Source: Ignavibacteriaceae bacterium | Lineage (GTDB): Bacteria > Bacteroidota > Ignavibacteria > Ignavibacteriales > Ignavibacteriaceae | Direction: 5' to 3' | Assembly (NCBI GenBank): GCA_020848375.1 | Contig: JADLAF010000221.1 | Coordinates: forward strand, 1 to 64,000 | Length of the DNA: 64,000 nucleotides | In this document: positions 15,531 to 25,331 of the stretch, piece by piece | How the letters are laid out: the number at the start of each line of letters is the position of its first letter | How positions within the stretch are numbered: the stretch's first letter is position 1 | Position numbers and translations under genes: made by a program | Notes under the pieces: model-generated | Told to the model about the DNA's origin: nothing | Databases searched by the model: none | What the model saw: only the letters and a program-made list of their open reading frames with translations

Positions 15531-18287
15531 ATGAAAAAAGTACTAATGCTGTGCTTGCTTTCAGTTCAGCTTTTGCTCGCCGGAACCACAGGAAAACTTT
15601 CCGGCAGGGTAAAAGACGAGTCAACCGGTGAGGCACTCTACGGAGTGAATATCATCCTCGAAGGCACCGGCTACGGCGCCGCAACCGACCTGAATGGTAA
15701 CTACACCATTAATAACATACCACCGGGAGAATATACGGTAATTTTCTCAGCGGTTGGTTACCAGTCTAAGAAATTCATTAATGTTAAAATTAACGTTGAC
15801 TTCACAACCCGCCAGGATGTAATGCTCAGCTCCGAAGATGTTCTGCTTGATGCAGTTGTTGTTGAAGCAAAAGCGCCCCTCGTCCGCAAAGACCTGACCT
15901 CCTCTCAGTCAACTATTGACGCACAGCAGATTAAAACTCTCCCGGTTGAAAGCATTTCACAGCTTTTAACACTTCAGGCGGGTGTTACTCAGGGTGTTGA
16001 CGGAAGTATTCATATCCGCGGAGGTCGTTCAAGTGAGATTCAATATACTATTAACGGTATTCCGGTCTCAAATCCTTTTGATAACAGTGCCACAGTTCAG
16101 CTTGCTACCAATGCTATTCAGGAGCTTTCCGTCATCAGCGGTACTTTTAATGCTGAATACGGCAATGCTATGAGCGGAATTGTAAACAGTATTACCAAAG
16201 AGGGGGGAGAAAAATATACAGGTCAGTTTTCATTTTATACCGGAGATCACTATAGTAATGAAACCTCGCGGTTCCCGAACATTGACGATCTGAATGTTCT
16301 CAGTAATTATGTTTCAGAATTCACCCTCGGCGGCCCAATACCGGGTCTTGAAAAGATGCTTGGTTTCTTTTTTTCAGGGCGTTACGATAATGATGACGGC
16401 TGGCTTTACGGCATCAGGGAACATAATACATCTGATTCTGCGTATGTGAATCCAATGAATCCTAACGACATTCGTATTGCTCTTACCGGTGACAATGCAA
16501 TAGTACCAATGAGCTGGAATGAAACGTATTCTGCAACCTTTAAACTGACGCTGAAACCCTGGACCGCTGTTAAAATAAATTACGATTTGATACTTTCTGG
16601 TTCCACGGGCAAAGGTTACGACCATAACTTTAAGTATAATCCGGACGGCACAAGAACCTATTATGATAATGGAATGTTAAACTCCATCGAAGTTCGTCAG
16701 GCAATTAGTGATAAAACTTTCTATACGCTCCGCGGCTCACATAATTACAATAAGTCTTCTGCCTACCTGTTTCCGCTTCTTGATGCTTCAGGCAGTGAGG
16801 TGGATTTTGAACCCGGGATGTCACTGGCTGGTCTCCGCCCTGACCCGCGTCATCAGCCGGAAGAAAAGCTCACAACTCCGGCTCCCTATATGTTTTATTT
16901 TGGCGGAACGCAAAACAATCATAACTATGAGAAATCACAGACGCTGCTCGCCAAATTTGACATCGTCTCTCAGATTGATTTGAATCATGAAATTAAAACC
17001 GGATTTGAAGTTAAGTCTCACCAGATGGATTATCAGAACTTCACCGTCAGACGTGATACTTCACTTTTTCTTGAACCCACTATACTGCCGGTAACCACTG
17101 CTTTTCATGATTATTATGTAAAAAAACCGTTTGAGTTCTCAGCGTATGTACAGGATAAGATGGAATATGACAATATCATTGTGAATCTTGGTATTCGTTA
17201 TGATATGTTTAATCCAAAATCCCAGGCATCGGTAAATATCTTTTACCCCACCCCGAATGATCCCGAAATACCACCGTATATAAACAAGGATGAGCTCCTT
17301 AAGGACGCAGATATTAAGCATCAGATTTCACCCCGGCTTGGTATTTCATTCCCGATTACTGACAGAGGCATTATTCATTTTTCGTACGGACATTTCTTCC
17401 AGATACCTCCGTTCCAGTACCTATACTCGAACTCTGACTTTAAGTTCAGTTATTCTGTCGGGCAACCGCTCTACGGCAATGCAAACCTGAATCCGGAGAA
17501 AACTGTTACCTATGAACTGGGACTTCAGCAGCAATTAACCGAAGATATCGCGTTTAATGTGACCGGATTCTTTAAGGATGTCCGGGATCTGCTTGCCACT
17601 CAGGTTGTACGCGTGGCAGGAGATAAAACCTATCTGAAATATGTAAATAAAGACTACGGCGGAATTAAAGGATTCACCTTCTCATTAACAAAAAGAAGAA
17701 CCAAGAGCGACTGGCTCGGTGTTACGCTTGACTATACACTTCAGATTGCCGAAGGAAATGATACCGATGCAGACGCATTCTTTCTTGATCTCTCATCCGG
17801 TCGGCAAAGTGAAAAAGTTGTTGTATATCTTCCCTGGGATCAGACCCATACCCTCAATACCACCGTTAGTGTGGGAGAGGCAGGAAGCTGGAATGTAAGC
17901 GTAATAGGGCGGCTCGGTACAGGTCTTCCTTATACACCACAGATTACCCAGACTCAGCTTTACGCTAAATCGAACAGTGGGCGAAGACCTTCAAACGCCA
18001 GAGTTGATCTGCTCGCTGAAAAAACGATTTCTCTCTTTGATGTTCGGCTGAATCTTTTCCTTAAGATATTTAATCTGTTTGATACGCTGAACGAGCGAGT
18101 AGTTTATTTTGATACCGGACGTGCTACGTATTCGCTTTTCCAGAACTCAGGCGGTACAAAGACTACCCAGGAACTTTCCGAAAAAGTACCGGGAATTCAT
18201 TCTCCGCAGGAATTTTTCCAGAGACCAAATTATTTCTTTCCCCCCAGAGAAGTTCGTGTCGGAGTATCCTTCGAGTTTAATTTATGA
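15531..18287 (+). CDS. TonB-dependent receptor with CarboxypepD_reg-like N-terminus
   Basis: 918 residues. A signal peptide (MKKVLMLCLLSVQLLLAGTT) is followed by a carboxypeptidase regulatory-like beta-sandwich at about 20-105 (LSGRVKDESTGEALYGVNIILEGT). Next come the plug (IRGGRSSEIQYTINGIPVSNPFD near 160-180) and a long beta-barrel to the C-terminus. It is an outer-membrane transporter or assembly platform energised by TonB-ExbBD; the substrate is unknown. ATGA overlap with the next gene and the PorV-like gene behind it suggest one operon: receptor, large secreted protein and PorV homologue. This arrangement is seen in FCB-group genomes and may serve secretion or display of the middle protein. 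Confidence 0.93.
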   Translation: MKKVLMLCLLSVQLLLAGTTGKLSGRVKDESTGEALYGVNIILEGTGYGAATDLNGNYTINNIPPGEYTVIFSAVGYQSKKFINVKINVDFTTRQDVMLSSEDVLLDAVVVEAKAPLVRKDLTSSQSTIDAQQIKTLPVESISQLLTLQAGVTQGVDGSIHIRGGRSSEIQYTINGIPVSNPFDNSATVQLATNAIQELSVISGTFNAEYGNAMSGIVNSITKEGGEKYTGQFSFYTGDHYSNETSRFPNIDDLNVLSNYVSEFTLGGPIPGLEKMLGFFFSGRYDNDDGWLYGIREHNTSDSAYVNPMNPNDIRIALTGDNAIVPMSWNETYSATFKLTLKPWTAVKINYDLILSGSTGKGYDHNFKYNPDGTRTYYDNGMLNSIEVRQAISDKTFYTLRGSHNYNKSSAYLFPLLDASGSEVDFEPGMSLAGLRPDPRHQPEEKLTTPAPYMFYFGGTQNNHNYEKSQTLLAKFDIVSQIDLNHEIKTGFEVKSHQMDYQNFTVRRDTSLFLEPTILPVTTAFHDYYVKKPFEFSAYVQDKMEYDNIIVNLGIRYDMFNPKSQASVNIFYPTPNDPEIPPYINKDELLKDADIKHQISPRLGISFPITDRGIIHFSYGHFFQIPPFQYLYSNSDFKFSYSVGQPLYGNANLNPEKTVTYELGLQQQLTEDIAFNVTGFFKDVRDLLATQVVRVAGDKTYLKYVNKDYGGIKGFTFSLTKRRTKSDWLGVTLDYTLQIAEGNDTDADAFFLDLSSGRQSEKVVVYLPWDQTHTLNTTVSVGEAGSWNVSVIGRLGTGLPYTPQITQTQLYAKSNSGRRPSNARVDLLAEKTISLFDVRLNLFLKIFNLFDTLNERVVYFDTGRATYSLFQNSGGTKTTQELSEKVPGIHSPQEFFQRPNYFFPPREVRVGVSFEFNL

Positions 18288-21200
18288 AAACATATTCTTC
18301 ATCCAGATTTATGATTATCCGTTCTTTATTAAAAACCATATTTCCGGTATATCTGCTTGTTTTTGGGCTGCTTACCCCTCTTAAGGCACAGCAGTCAGCC
18401 GACCAGAAACGAAATGCAGAACATAATGCAGTTAAATCATTTATAGACAGAACCTTCGGGCTCCAGCAGGTAAGTTCAACCCCTCAGCAGGGGAAGAGCT
18501 ACAACGGCAGTGAGATATATAAGGAGGGGAGCAGTCAGGCACATGAGAGAAGAAAAAGTTACTTCATGAATGGTAATAAAGTGCAGACTGATGTTTATAA
18601 TTACGGAGCTATTGCACCCGGATATGACCTGCTCAGAGGAGTGAATAATGGTGTCTGGCGCGGGTCTTCGTATATATTCCAATTCTGCCCTCTTTTTGCG
18701 GCTTCAGTTCCGAACCAGAACAATCCGCTTGACTTTATTCATGTGGTTTCGGATGGTTTATGGGATTACCCGAACCTTCGCGAAGTTTCGCCGACAGGTG
18801 AGCGGTGGATGTTTGAGCCGATACCGGGTTACAGTGATCCTAATTCAAATTTTATGGCTTCCAATCCGGCTGTTGATGCGGATAATGACGGAAAGCCGGA
18901 TTCATGGCCGCGGGAATGGTACAATCCCATCCTCGGTAAATATGTATGGCCCGGTTATCTTGAGTTAGATGCCACCAATGCTGATCTGGAAGTTTTCTGG
19001 GCAATGGATGACCGCCATAACGCGGAGTTCCCTTATTATCCCTATCCCACAGATACACTCCTGCGCGGACTTGGTGTGCAGGTTGACGGAAGAGCGCTGC
19101 AGTGGAGCAACACACTCGCTGAAAACAGTATCTTCTTTGTATATACGGTAACCAATGTAAGTCAGAAAGATCTTGATTCGGTTTACTTCGGTATATACGG
19201 AGACTGCGATGTCGGGGGCGGCTCACCTGAGAACACAGATGATAACGGACTTTTTGTGCCTCCTTATGACTATGACGGTAATCATAGTGTCGAGAATATC
19301 CCTGTTTACTCAAGAAGCATGGTTTATTTCTTTGACCCTGACGGAAAAGGTGACCGGGGTGTAAAAGTAGGATATGTTGCTTCCAAGTTCCTTGAAAGTC
19401 CGGGTAATCCGATTGACGGTATTGACAACGACGGTGATGGCATGACAGATGAGTCACAGTCAGACGGTATTGACAACGACGGTGACTGGAATCCGATAAC
19501 TGACGATGTTGGTATTGACGGAATTATGAATACCGGTGATTTTGGCGAAGGGGACGGTCTGGCTACAGCCGGGGCAATTCTCACAAACGGAACACTTGAT
19601 CCTCTCAGACCGGGTGAACCGAATTTTGAATATACTGACCTTGATGAAGCTGACCAGATAGGGCTTACCAGCTTTAACAGTTGGAGCTGGAATCAGGATA
19701 AAGTTTCCAATGATGAGTCCATGTGGAACCGAATCCGCGCCGGTAACTTCGGTGATATCATCCAGAATACTGATATCGTCTTTATTTTTGGTTCTGGCGT
19801 CATTAAACTGAAAAAGCAGGAAATAAGACGCATCTCTATGTCACTCTTGTTTGGTGAAACACTTGATGATCTGCTTATCTCGGCAGAAACAGTTCAGCGT
19901 ATATATAACGCGAATTACCGTTTCTTCAAACCGCCGAAAACTCCAAAGATTTCAGCCATTGCGGATGATAAAAAAGTCACCCTCTACTGGGATTCGGAAT
20001 CGGAATTAAGCCGTGACCCGCTCACCGGCAGTGATTTTGAAGGTTACGTTCTATACAGAAGCACAGATTATGCTTTTAGTGATATTCAAACCGTAACTGA
20101 CGGAAAAGGCAACGCTTTCTTTTCAACCCCGCTTAAGGACATTGACGGTACCGAAGCTAAGTGGGATGTTGACAGAAGAGATGAACCCTTCACCGACCTG
20201 AACGGAAATAAAAAATATGATGCGGGTGAACCATTTATTGACATAAATACCAACGGAAGCTGGTCAGCCAATATAGCTGACTGGTGGAAAGGTTATCATC
20301 CGGTAAGTTTCCTCGGCAGAGGTATTCAGTATTTTCTCGGAAGCAACCTGGGTCTGGTGCACAGTTATGTTGATTCAAATAATGTCATTAACGGTCAGAC
20401 ATATTTTTATGCGCTGGTTGCTTATGATCATGGTGACTCTGTTGGTATTCCACCAACTGAGACTACAAGGAAGATAACCCTTAATCCGATAACCGGGCAA
20501 TATGAGTTTGATGATAATACACTCATGATCATCCCGGGTCCGCGGACGCAAGGATATACGCCGCCGGTGGTTTCAGATGTACCGTTGAATCATGAAGCAG
20601 GCATTGGTAATGGTCCGATTAAACTTTCACTTATAGATGATCTGCAGGTACCGGAAAACGGAAATTTCCGTGTTACTTTTTCGGATCAGCTTTATTCGCC
20701 GTTTGACACGCTGCCGTTTAAGAATTATTCGGTGCTTGACATGTCTGACCATACAGATAATGTTGTCTTTTTTGACACAAATTTTACTAAGCTGTCCAAA
20801 CTTGCCATTGATAAAGCATCTGGCTTTGTAGTTAAAGGACCTGACGGTGCTATATATACCGAGGGTTCCGACTATGAAGTTGATTATCTCAGAGGAATTG
20901 TCAGAAGGACCGGTACTTCAACAATGCCGCTGAGCGCGACATACAGTGTAACGTATAAACATTACGCTGTTTTTCAGAGTACGCTCCTGAAAGCAGAAGA
21001 TGGCAATCCGATTTTCAGCGGAATGAATATCAAAATCAATGATTATCCGGTTATTGATTACGATTCAATTTCTTCCGGCTGGGTTGCGGGTAATACAAAT
21101 TTCAGGTACCTCGTCCGTCTTTCAAATCTGCCGCTGCGTAAAGATAAATTTCCTGCGGACTATGAAATAACATTTTCTTCGACACCTGTTGATTCGGCCA

Positions 21201-21880
21201 AATTTCTTGGTTCCAATAACCGTCTGATGTCTGCCCCCGTTAACTTTACGGTGAAGGATATCACAACCTCAGTACCGCAACGTGTATGGGCTTATGTTTA
21301 TGAAGCCGTGCCGCCGCGCAATCAGAGATGGGATCCAGGAGAAGAAATAGTGCTCTTTAAAACAGGAGTTAACGGAACTGAGACCGATACTGTTGGATGG
21401 GGTGTTGTACTTCAACCGCCGGTTGATACCACTGCCGGTGTTAAAGCTCCGTCTGATGGTGATAAGTTCTACCTCAGAACTTTCCGCCCCTACAGGAGTA
21501 ATGACCAGCTTTCATTCACTGTTAAAGGGGGGATGTATTCTCAGCCGAATGGTCAGGCAGCTCTTGATAATATCTATGTGGTTCCTAACCCTTATGTCGG
21601 GTTCAATGAACTTGAACCGACAAACGCCCTGCCTGGCAAGACCAGAGGTGAGCGAAGAATATACTTTGAGAATCTGCCTCTGCGCTGTACGATCAGGATA
21701 TATACTCTCGCGGGTGAACTGGTGAAAAAGATAGATCACGAGGGAACAACTGAACGCGCCCAGGAATTCTGGAATCTTCTTAACGAAGACGGTTTCAGTG
21801 TTTCTTACGGAGTCTATTTTGCTCACATTGATGCCCCTGGCATTGGTGAGAAAATTGTAAAATTTGCACTTATCAAGTAG
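18284..21880 (+). CDS. Large exported protein with Asp-rich calcium-binding-like repeats and FlgD-like C-terminal domain
   Basis: 1198 residues, starting at the ATG that overlaps the receptor stop (ATGA). A signal peptide ends near LLTPLKAQQ (residue 36). Residues about 375-430 are Asp/Gly-rich, with IDNDGDGMTDES and IDNDGDWNPITDD, like the Ca-binding loops of thrombospondin type 3 or dockerin repeats. A fibronectin-like part follows near 545 (PKTPKISAIADDKKVTLYWDS). The C-terminus, from LDNIYVVPNPYVGFNE near 1094, ends as a FlgD/T9SS-type Ig domain (CTIRIYTLAGELVKKIDHEG ... GVYFAHIDAP). It is probably secreted or surface-attached. I do not recognise a specific function. Confidence 0.82.
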   Translation: MKTYSSSRFMIIRSLLKTIFPVYLLVFGLLTPLKAQQSADQKRNAEHNAVKSFIDRTFGLQQVSSTPQQGKSYNGSEIYKEGSSQAHERRKSYFMNGNKVQTDVYNYGAIAPGYDLLRGVNNGVWRGSSYIFQFCPLFAASVPNQNNPLDFIHVVSDGLWDYPNLREVSPTGERWMFEPIPGYSDPNSNFMASNPAVDADNDGKPDSWPREWYNPILGKYVWPGYLELDATNADLEVFWAMDDRHNAEFPYYPYPTDTLLRGLGVQVDGRALQWSNTLAENSIFFVYTVTNVSQKDLDSVYFGIYGDCDVGGGSPENTDDNGLFVPPYDYDGNHSVENIPVYSRSMVYFFDPDGKGDRGVKVGYVASKFLESPGNPIDGIDNDGDGMTDESQSDGIDNDGDWNPITDDVGIDGIMNTGDFGEGDGLATAGAILTNGTLDPLRPGEPNFEYTDLDEADQIGLTSFNSWSWNQDKVSNDESMWNRIRAGNFGDIIQNTDIVFIFGSGVIKLKKQEIRRISMSLLFGETLDDLLISAETVQRIYNANYRFFKPPKTPKISAIADDKKVTLYWDSESELSRDPLTGSDFEGYVLYRSTDYAFSDIQTVTDGKGNAFFSTPLKDIDGTEAKWDVDRRDEPFTDLNGNKKYDAGEPFIDINTNGSWSANIADWWKGYHPVSFLGRGIQYFLGSNLGLVHSYVDSNNVINGQTYFYALVAYDHGDSVGIPPTETTRKITLNPITGQYEFDDNTLMIIPGPRTQGYTPPVVSDVPLNHEAGIGNGPIKLSLIDDLQVPENGNFRVTFSDQLYSPFDTLPFKNYSVLDMSDHTDNVVFFDTNFTKLSKLAIDKASGFVVKGPDGAIYTEGSDYEVDYLRGIVRRTGTSTMPLSATYSVTYKHYAVFQSTLLKAEDGNPIFSGMNIKINDYPVIDYDSISSGWVAGNTNFRYLVRLSNLPLRKDKFPADYEITFSSTPVDSAKFLGSNNRLMSAPVNFTVKDITTSVPQRVWAYVYEAVPPRNQRWDPGEEIVLFKTGVNGTETDTVGWGVVLQPPVDTTAGVKAPSDGDKFYLRTFRPYRSNDQLSFTVKGGMYSQPNGQAALDNIYVVPNPYVGFNELEPTNALPGKTRGERRIYFENLPLRCTIRIYTLAGELVKKIDHEGTTERAQEFWNLLNEDGFSVSYGVYFAHIDAPGIGEKIVKFALIK

Positions 21881-21885
21881 GAGGA

Positions 21886-22905
21886 ATGAATATGAAAACT
21901 ATAGGAAAGACTCTCATTCTTCTTTTAATGACCGTATCAGCAGTTTTTGCACAGTCAGGGACCAATAAAACGGGCACAACAGCCGCGCAGTTTCTTAAGA
22001 TAGGCGTTGGCTCCCGCGCGCTCGGTCTCGGCGGTGCATTCACAACTTTCAAAGGTGATCTTAATTCCATGTACTGGAATCCGGCCGGTATTGCTCATAT
22101 ATACTCACGTGAGGCGAACTTCAATCATATTGACTGGATTGCTGATGTGAATTATGATTATGCATCTTTTGCCACGGGAATTCCGGAGCTTGGAACGGTT
22201 GGTGTATTTGTTTCTGTCCTTTCAATGGGAGAAATGAAGGTGCGTACTATTGATCAGCCGGAAGGTACAGGTGAGTTCTTTAATTACGGTACCCTGATGG
22301 TTGGTATAAGTTATGCAAGGGCTCTTACTGATAATTTTTCCATTGGCTTTAACGGAAAGTATATAAGAGAAAAGCTCTATAATGAAACCGCATCGGCTCT
22401 GGCTTTAGATATCGGTACTCTTTATACCATCCCTTTGCTGAATGAATTCCGGATTGGTGCATCTATATCCAACTTTGGTCCTAAAATGAAGATGGAAGGC
22501 AGAGACCTCTACCGGATAGTTCACGTGGGAGGTGGTATCGGAAATCAGATTAATACTTTAGTGGAACTAGAGGAGTTTGAACTCCCGCTGACCTTCAGAG
22601 TGGGAATTGCTGCAGACTTTTTAAAAACTCAGGATCAGAGAGTTACTGCTGCAATTGATGCTGTTCACCCTAATGATAACACCGAGGTGGTAAATAGCGG
22701 CGTGGAATATGCCTGGAATGAAACAGTGTTTTTCAGAGCCGGTATGAAGTCCCTTTTTGAAGAAGGTGGAGAACAGGGGTTAACCTTCGGTTTTGGCTTT
22801 AATACCCGGTTGTTTAATGCGGCACTTCTCTATCTGGACTACGCATACCAGGATTTTGGGCGGCTTCAGAATGCACAGCATATTTCAGTAAGTATCAAAT
22901 TTTGA
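21886..22905 (+). CDS. PorV/PorQ family outer-membrane protein
   Basis: 339 residues, or 337 from the second ATG at 21892. A signal peptide (MKTIGKTLILLLMTVSAVFAQ) is followed by AQFLKIGVGSRALGLGGAFTTFKGDLNSMYWNPAG, the hallmark N-terminal strand region of PorV/PorQ-type proteins (FadL-like barrels), and a C-terminus ending in a barrel strand (HISVSIKF). PorV acts in the type IX secretion attachment complex, carrying cargo from the Sov channel to the surface. Its place behind the receptor and the large secreted protein implies that it serves that protein or its release. Specific assignment as PorV itself is not certain because Ignavibacteria encode many paralogues. Confidence 0.87.
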   Translation: MNMKTIGKTLILLLMTVSAVFAQSGTNKTGTTAAQFLKIGVGSRALGLGGAFTTFKGDLNSMYWNPAGIAHIYSREANFNHIDWIADVNYDYASFATGIPELGTVGVFVSVLSMGEMKVRTIDQPEGTGEFFNYGTLMVGISYARALTDNFSIGFNGKYIREKLYNETASALALDIGTLYTIPLLNEFRIGASISNFGPKMKMEGRDLYRIVHVGGGIGNQINTLVELEEFELPLTFRVGIAADFLKTQDQRVTAAIDAVHPNDNTEVVNSGVEYAWNETVFFRAGMKSLFEEGGEQGLTFGFGFNTRLFNAALLYLDYAYQDFGRLQNAQHISVSIKF

Positions 22906-22971
22906 CGATTTTTACGAAAAATCGCAATTTTTTGTTACTTTTGTACCTGTTTTATTAAAAAAATGAGAAAA

Positions 22972-22996
22972 ATGGCAAAATTGTGTATTTTGCCAT
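22972..22996. promoter_or_regulatory. Perfect dyad upstream of accB
   Basis: ATGGCAAAAT (22972-22981) and its exact complement ATTTTGCCAT (22987-22996) flank TGTGT, with partial pairing continuing outside (GAGAA/TTCTC). TACTTTTG, matching the TAnnTTTG element, lies 28 bases upstream at 22936-22943, but no TTG sits at the matching distance. It may be an operator or hairpin in the accB leader, or a terminator of the PorV gene; a weak T-rich tail follows. Confidence 0.5.
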
Positions 22997-23038
22997 TTCT
23001 CTTGTTTCATGTTTAAATATTATTAGCAGGGCATCAAC

Positions 23039-23521
23039 ATGGATATTAATCTCCTGAAAAAAATTGTAAAAATTGTTGAAGACAGTAGTATAACTGAGCT
23101 GGAAATTGAGGAGGAAAACACCCGGATAAAGGTCTCCAAAAATACCGGTGCGGTTCATTACGCTGCCACCCAGCATCCGGCACCTCCTTTCCCTGTGCCT
23201 GTTGCGTCACAGCATGCCCATCTAAGACCAGCCGATGAGGCGGCGGCAGCGATTGCTAAAGCCAAAGATGACTTGCCCGGAAATCTCCATGAAGTTAAAT
23301 CCCCGATCGTAGGCACTTTTTATCGCGCTCCTGCACCCGATGCAGATTCTTATGCTAAGGTAGGTGACGAGATTTCAGTAGGACAGGTGCTCTGCATTGT
23401 TGAAGCGATGAAGCTGATGAATGAAATCGAATCTGACGTCTCTGGCAAAATTGTTAAAATTCTGGTTGAAAACGGCAAGCCGGTTGAATATAATCAGCCG
23501 CTTTTCCTGATTGAGATCTGA
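23039..23521 (+). CDS. accB: Biotin carboxyl carrier protein of acetyl-CoA carboxylase
   Basis: 160 residues. The N-terminal domain ([26 protein letters not shown]) is followed by an Ala/Pro-rich linker near residues 45-80 and the biotinyl domain. The biotinylated Lys is in [11 protein letters not shown] near residue 128. The protein carries CO2 on biotin from AccC to AccA-AccD for malonyl-CoA. It begins an accB-accC-gcvH run. AccA is encoded 17 kb away, so the complex is split over two loci. Confidence 0.97.
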   Translation: MDINLLKKIVKIVEDSSITELEIEEENTRIKVSKNTGAVHYAATQHPAPPFPVPVASQHAHLRPADEAAAAIAKAKDDLPGNLHEVKSPIVGTFYRAPAPDADSYAKVGDEISVGQVLCIVEAMKLMNEIESDVSGKIVKILVENGKPVEYNQPLFLIEI

Positions 23522-23529
23522 GTAAGAGG

Positions 23530-24876
23530 ATGTTTAAAAAAATTCTGATTGCCAACAGAGGTGAGATTGCCCTCCGCGTTATAAGAACCTGCAAAGAGTT
23601 AGGCATCAAAACCGTGGCCGTCTATTCAGAAGCTGACCGGAACTCTCTCCATGTTACCTTCGCTGATGAGGCAGTCTGCATTGGTCCCCCTCAGAGTAAG
23701 GAAAGTTACCTTAAAATACCTCTGCTTATTTCTGCTGCTCAGATAACCGGTGCTGACGCAATACACCCCGGTTATGGATTCCTTTCTGAAAATGCCAACT
23801 TTTCTGAAATTTGCACTGATTCAGGAATTAAATTTATCGGTCCATCACCCCACATGATTAATATGATGGGGGACAAAGCTATGGCAAAAGATACCATGAA
23901 AAAAAATGGTGTGCCGGTTATTCCGGGGAGTGACGGTGTAGTTCCCGATCTTTCGACAGCTAAAAGGATTGCGCAGGAAATGGGGCTTCCGGTAATCATC
24001 AAAGCAGTTGCAGGAGGCGGAGGAAAAGGGATGCGTGTGGTTCTGGAAGAGGGTGAACTTGAAAATGCTTATCAGATGGCCAGAACCGAGGCAGAAGCAG
24101 CTTTTGGCAACCCGGATATATATATTGAAAAATACATTGAAGAGCCACGACATATTGAAATTCAGATTATGGGGGACTCTTTCGGAAATGTATATCATTA
24201 CGGTGAACGCGACTGTTCCGTACAGAGAAGGCATCAGAAACTGATTGAAGAAGCACCCTCTCCTATTGTTGACCCGGACCTCAGAAGAAGAATGGGTGAG
24301 GCAGCAGTGCTCGGTGCAAAAGCAGTCAACTATGAAGGGGCAGGAACCATTGAGTTCCTCCTTGACAAGCACAAGAATTTTTACTTTATGGAAATGAATA
24401 CCCGTATTCAGGTTGAACACCCTGTTACGGAAATGATCTATGATGTTGACCTTATCAGAGAGCAGATACTTGTCGCAATGGGGGAACCACTGCAATCGGC
24501 TCCCGGTGAACCGAAGGGTCATGCTATTGAATTCAGAATAAACGCCGAGGATCCGGATCATAATTTCCGTCCTTCACCGGGCAAGATTGATTCGCTCCAC
24601 TTCCCCGGAGGCATGGGGGTCAGGATTGACTCTCATATATATCAGTCCTATGTCATTCCTCCATATTATGATTCAATGGTTGCAAAACTGATTGTCTGGG
24701 GCAAAGACCGTCAGCGTGCCATCGCCAAAGCAAGACGTGCCCTGGAAGAATTCACTGTGGAAGATATTAAGACAACTATACCTTTCCACCTTGAAGTTCT
24801 GCAGGATGAACGCTTTCTTTCAGGCAACTTTGATACTTCATTTATAGATAAATTTCTCAAGAACAAATCGAATTAA
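23530..24876 (+). CDS. accC: Acetyl-CoA carboxylase biotin carboxylase subunit
   Basis: 448 residues, ATP-grasp enzyme that carboxylates AccB biotin. The N-terminal biotin carboxylase fold reads [23 protein letters not shown]. The ATP-grasp glycine loop is [13 protein letters not shown] near 160. Conserved metal and substrate residues lie in [42 protein letters not shown] and [17 protein letters not shown]. It follows accB after eight bases. Length and motifs are standard. Confidence 0.97.
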   Translation: MFKKILIANRGEIALRVIRTCKELGIKTVAVYSEADRNSLHVTFADEAVCIGPPQSKESYLKIPLLISAAQITGADAIHPGYGFLSENANFSEICTDSGIKFIGPSPHMINMMGDKAMAKDTMKKNGVPVIPGSDGVVPDLSTAKRIAQEMGLPVIIKAVAGGGGKGMRVVLEEGELENAYQMARTEAEAAFGNPDIYIEKYIEEPRHIEIQIMGDSFGNVYHYGERDCSVQRRHQKLIEEAPSPIVDPDLRRRMGEAAVLGAKAVNYEGAGTIEFLLDKHKNFYFMEMNTRIQVEHPVTEMIYDVDLIREQILVAMGEPLQSAPGEPKGHAIEFRINAEDPDHNFRPSPGKIDSLHFPGGMGVRIDSHIYQSYVIPPYYDSMVAKLIVWGKDRQRAIAKARRALEEFTVEDIKTTIPFHLEVLQDERFLSGNFDTSFIDKFLKNKSN

Positions 24877-24886
24877 CGGAGCAATT

Positions 24887-25267
24887 ATGGACTTCCCAGC
24901 CGAATTAAAATATACAAAAGATCACGAATGGATTAGAATAGAAGGTAACACCGGTGTTATCGGCATAACCGAATATGCTCAGGGTGAGCTTGGAGACGTT
25001 GTGTTTGTTGACATCAATCCTTCACTTTCCGAACTTAAATCAGGAGAAATTTTTGGTTCGATCGAAGCTGTAAAAACAGTTTCTGATCTCTATGCACCAT
25101 GTTCCGGCAAAGTGCTGGAAATAAATCAGAACCTCAATGGCAGCCCTGATAAAGTTAACACTGACCCTTATGGCGAGGGCTGGATGATAAAGATTGAGAT
25201 TACCAGTCCTTCTGATCTGGAGGGTTTACTTGACAGCGGCACCTACGCAGCACTGACAGGCAACTGA
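24887..25267 (+). CDS. gcvH: Glycine cleavage system H protein
   Basis: 126 residues, a lipoyl-bearing shuttle. It carries aminomethyl groups between GcvP and GcvT; in some bacteria it also passes lipoate to other enzymes. The lipoylated Lys is in SIEAVKTVSDLYAP near residue 64, and EWIRIEGNTGVIGITEYAQGELGDVVFV is the conserved first half. No gcvT or gcvP lies in the window. Co-direction with accB-accC, 10 bases away, and a good terminator after it suggest it closes that transcript. Confidence 0.96.
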   Translation: MDFPAELKYTKDHEWIRIEGNTGVIGITEYAQGELGDVVFVDINPSLSELKSGEIFGSIEAVKTVSDLYAPCSGKVLEINQNLNGSPDKVNTDPYGEGWMIKIEITSPSDLEGLLDSGTYAALTGN

Positions 25268-25273
25268 ATTGAA

Positions 25274-25307
25274 AGACTGCCGGGCTGATTAAGTCCGGCA
25301 GTTTTGT
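25274..25307 (+). terminator. Rho-independent terminator after gcvH
   Basis: The GC-rich arms ACTGCCGG and CCGGCAGT, separated by an 11-base loop, are followed by a T tract (TTTTGTTT). It ends the accB-accC-gcvH run ahead of guaA. Confidence 0.8.
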
Positions 25308-25331
25308 TTATATACATTACTTACCTTGATC

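Noticed and set aside
18852-19457. Minus-strand open frame of about 201 codons
   Set aside because: It is antisense to the large exported protein, with a composition rich in His, Arg and Gln as expected for a shadow frame, and no ribosome binding site was seen.
19411-19530. Repeated IDNDGDG-coding DNA considered as a tandem repeat or CRISPR-like array
   Set aside because: The similarity follows from the repeated Ca-binding-like peptide in one reading frame; unit spacing is irregular and there are no spacers.
23845-24561. Minus-strand open frame of about 238 codons
   Set aside because: It is antisense to accC, which is full length with all motifs; no family match was recognised.
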